In this document: piece after piece, positions 31,603 through 32,226 of the stretch
Numbering within the stretch: the first letter of the stretch is position 1
Layout: each line of letters starts with the position of its first letter
Assembly (NCBI GenBank): GCA_020846655.1
Contig: JADLDL010000079.1
Location: forward strand, 1-32,226
DNA: 32,226 bases
Direction of reading: 5' to 3'
Source of the DNA: Saprospiraceae bacterium
Lineage (GTDB): Bacteria; Bacteroidota; Bacteroidia; Chitinophagales; Saprospiraceae
The notes under the pieces: model-generated
Seen by the model: the letters and a program-made list of their open reading frames with translations, nothing else
Databases searched by the model: none
What the model was told of the DNA's origin: nothing
Made by a program: the position numbers and the translations under genes

Positions 31603-31605
31603 AGT
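31573..31605 (+). repeat. 33-bp identical 3' box, copy 3
   Basis: Same 33 bp as copies 1 and 2. Confidence 0.8.
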
Positions 31606-31682
31606 GGCAGCGGGCCGGCCTGTGAGCCTCCCGAGGACTCGGGACCAAGCCCTGTAGCCCTGAGTCGGCAAGGGACGGAGGA

Positions 31683-31902
31683 AATGTAAAATGTAAAAGT
31701 CAAAATGAAAAAGTCAAAAGGGTGTTTATGGGGAATGGGAGCGGCGTTACGCGGGGCCGATCAGTTCTATGGAACATTTCAACATTGGAAATTCGGTGTT
31801 CGATATTTGACATTTTTAAAAGGAAAGACTTCGGGGAATGTCGAATATCGAACACCGAACATCCGATATCGAAGTATCAAAACCCAGAACTGATCGGCCC
31901 CT
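31683..31902. repeat. Repeat unit A containing a nested foldback element
   Basis: Outer perfect 16-bp inverted repeats: GGGGCCGATCAGTTCT at 31753-31768 and AGAACTGATCGGCCCC at 31886-31901. Inner arms 31792-31814 and 31837-31859 pair over 23 bp with one mismatch around a 22-nt loop. The 5' shoulder, rich in AAATGTAAAAGTC words, is shared with unit B. No gene is present in this stretch; it looks like a small non-autonomous mobile or MITE-like sequence. Confidence 0.75.
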
Positions 31903-31913
31903 TCTCCCGATGG

Positions 31914-31997
31914 CCTGAACAAAAACGAGTGTGCAAGCCCCCCTCCCATTTTTGGGGAGGGGTTGGGGGGGGGGTGTCCCGCGAAACGCCGCCATTT
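31914..31997. repeat. Second copy of the G-rich foldback interior and right arm
   Basis: The CCTGAACAAAAACGAGTGTG word, a CCCCTCCCA/TGGGGAGGGG-type stem, a long G-run and the end TCCCGCGAAACGCCGCC correspond to 29856-29932. The left arm is missing or replaced by repeat unit A. Confidence 0.7.
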
Positions 31998-32040
31998 ATT
32001 TTGGGGTCTGAAGACCCACGGATATCGGAGGAGGCAAGGC

Positions 32041-32226
32041 AAAATGTAAAATGTAAAAGTCCAAAGGGTGTTTTTGGGGAATGGGACCGGCGTTACGTGG
32101 AGCCGATCAGTTCTATCGACATTTCAACATTGGATATTCGGTGTTCGATATTCGATATTTTTAAAAGGAAAAACGTCGGGGAATGCCGAATATCGAACAC
32201 CGAATATTCAATATCGAAGTATCAAA
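32041..32226. repeat. Repeat unit B, second foldback copy, cut by window edge
   Basis: It matches unit A from the AAATGTAAAA shoulder through the inner hairpin. The inner stem pairs CGGTGTTCGATATTCG with CGAATATCGAACACCG. The right outer inverted repeat would fall beyond 32226. Confidence 0.75.

Noticed and set aside
31603-32226. DGR template repeat or reverse transcriptase at the right end
   Set aside because: No sequence matching the 33-bp box or the variable cores and no reverse transcriptase motif; only foldback repeats are present.

Overview
The window looks like a chromosomal stretch from a member of the Bacteroidota with fairly high GC. The evidence is: two secreted proteins with type IX secretion (T9SS) C-terminal sorting domains; several promoters of the Bacteroidota type (TAnnTTTG, in the best cases with an upstream TTTG at the right spacing); few visible Shine-Dalgarno sequences; and lineage-typical genes and pairs (DUF4271 gene next to hemD, HU gene near an RNase G gene, a GH97 glycosidase). 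A Saprospiria-like organism is my guess from base composition and protein flavour, not a demonstrated placement.

Positions 1-23500 are mostly housekeeping genes. In order: priA (-, running off the left edge), infC with an unusual Pro/Gly-rich N-terminal extension and a TTG start, rpmI, rplT, two related secreted T9SS proteins, an RND/HlyD-type membrane fusion protein, a small membrane protein, purA (-), a DUF4271 membrane protein and hemD, a TRIC-family channel (-), a methyltransferase, a YicC-type endoribonuclease (-), then an HU-type protein, a TPR protein, a 31-residue AURKAIP1/COX24-like basic protein and an RNase E/G-family ribonuclease on the + strand. These are followed by an atypical pyruvate kinase (-, its 3' end overlapping the RNase gene), a glycosyltransferase with a TTG start, pth (-) and a putative lipoprotein. 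Many units are separated by recognisable hairpin terminators.

Positions 23500-26040 hold a GH97 glycoside hydrolase (-). Just beyond its 3' end, a 58-bp block repeats the last 11 codons and flank of that gene at 88% identity, with a heptamer tandem repeat and a strong hairpin nearby. This looks like the scar of a lost tandem paralogue.

Positions 26047-31602 are the most interesting part. A 992-residue protein carries leucine-rich repeats, a Roc GTPase, a COR region and a C-terminal TIR domain. It is a ROCO protein with a TIR domain in the place where LRRK2 has a kinase. Its stop codon overlaps (ATGA) the start of the first of three tandem formylglycine-generating-enzyme-like / C-type-lectin-fold proteins. 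The three share nearly constant scaffolds but differ strongly in the C-terminal segment that corresponds to the variable region of diversity-generating retroelement (DGR) targets. All three end in an identical 33-bp box that spans the stop codon, and all lack one of the two FGE catalytic cysteines. I infer a sensor/effector conflict system with swappable or diversifying recognition subunits. No reverse transcriptase or template repeat is visible in the window.

Positions 29757-30005 and 31603-32226 are non-coding and filled with repeated foldback elements (nested inverted repeats, G-rich tracts) that flank and separate the lectin-fold genes. No tRNA, rRNA, CRISPR array or transposase gene was found.
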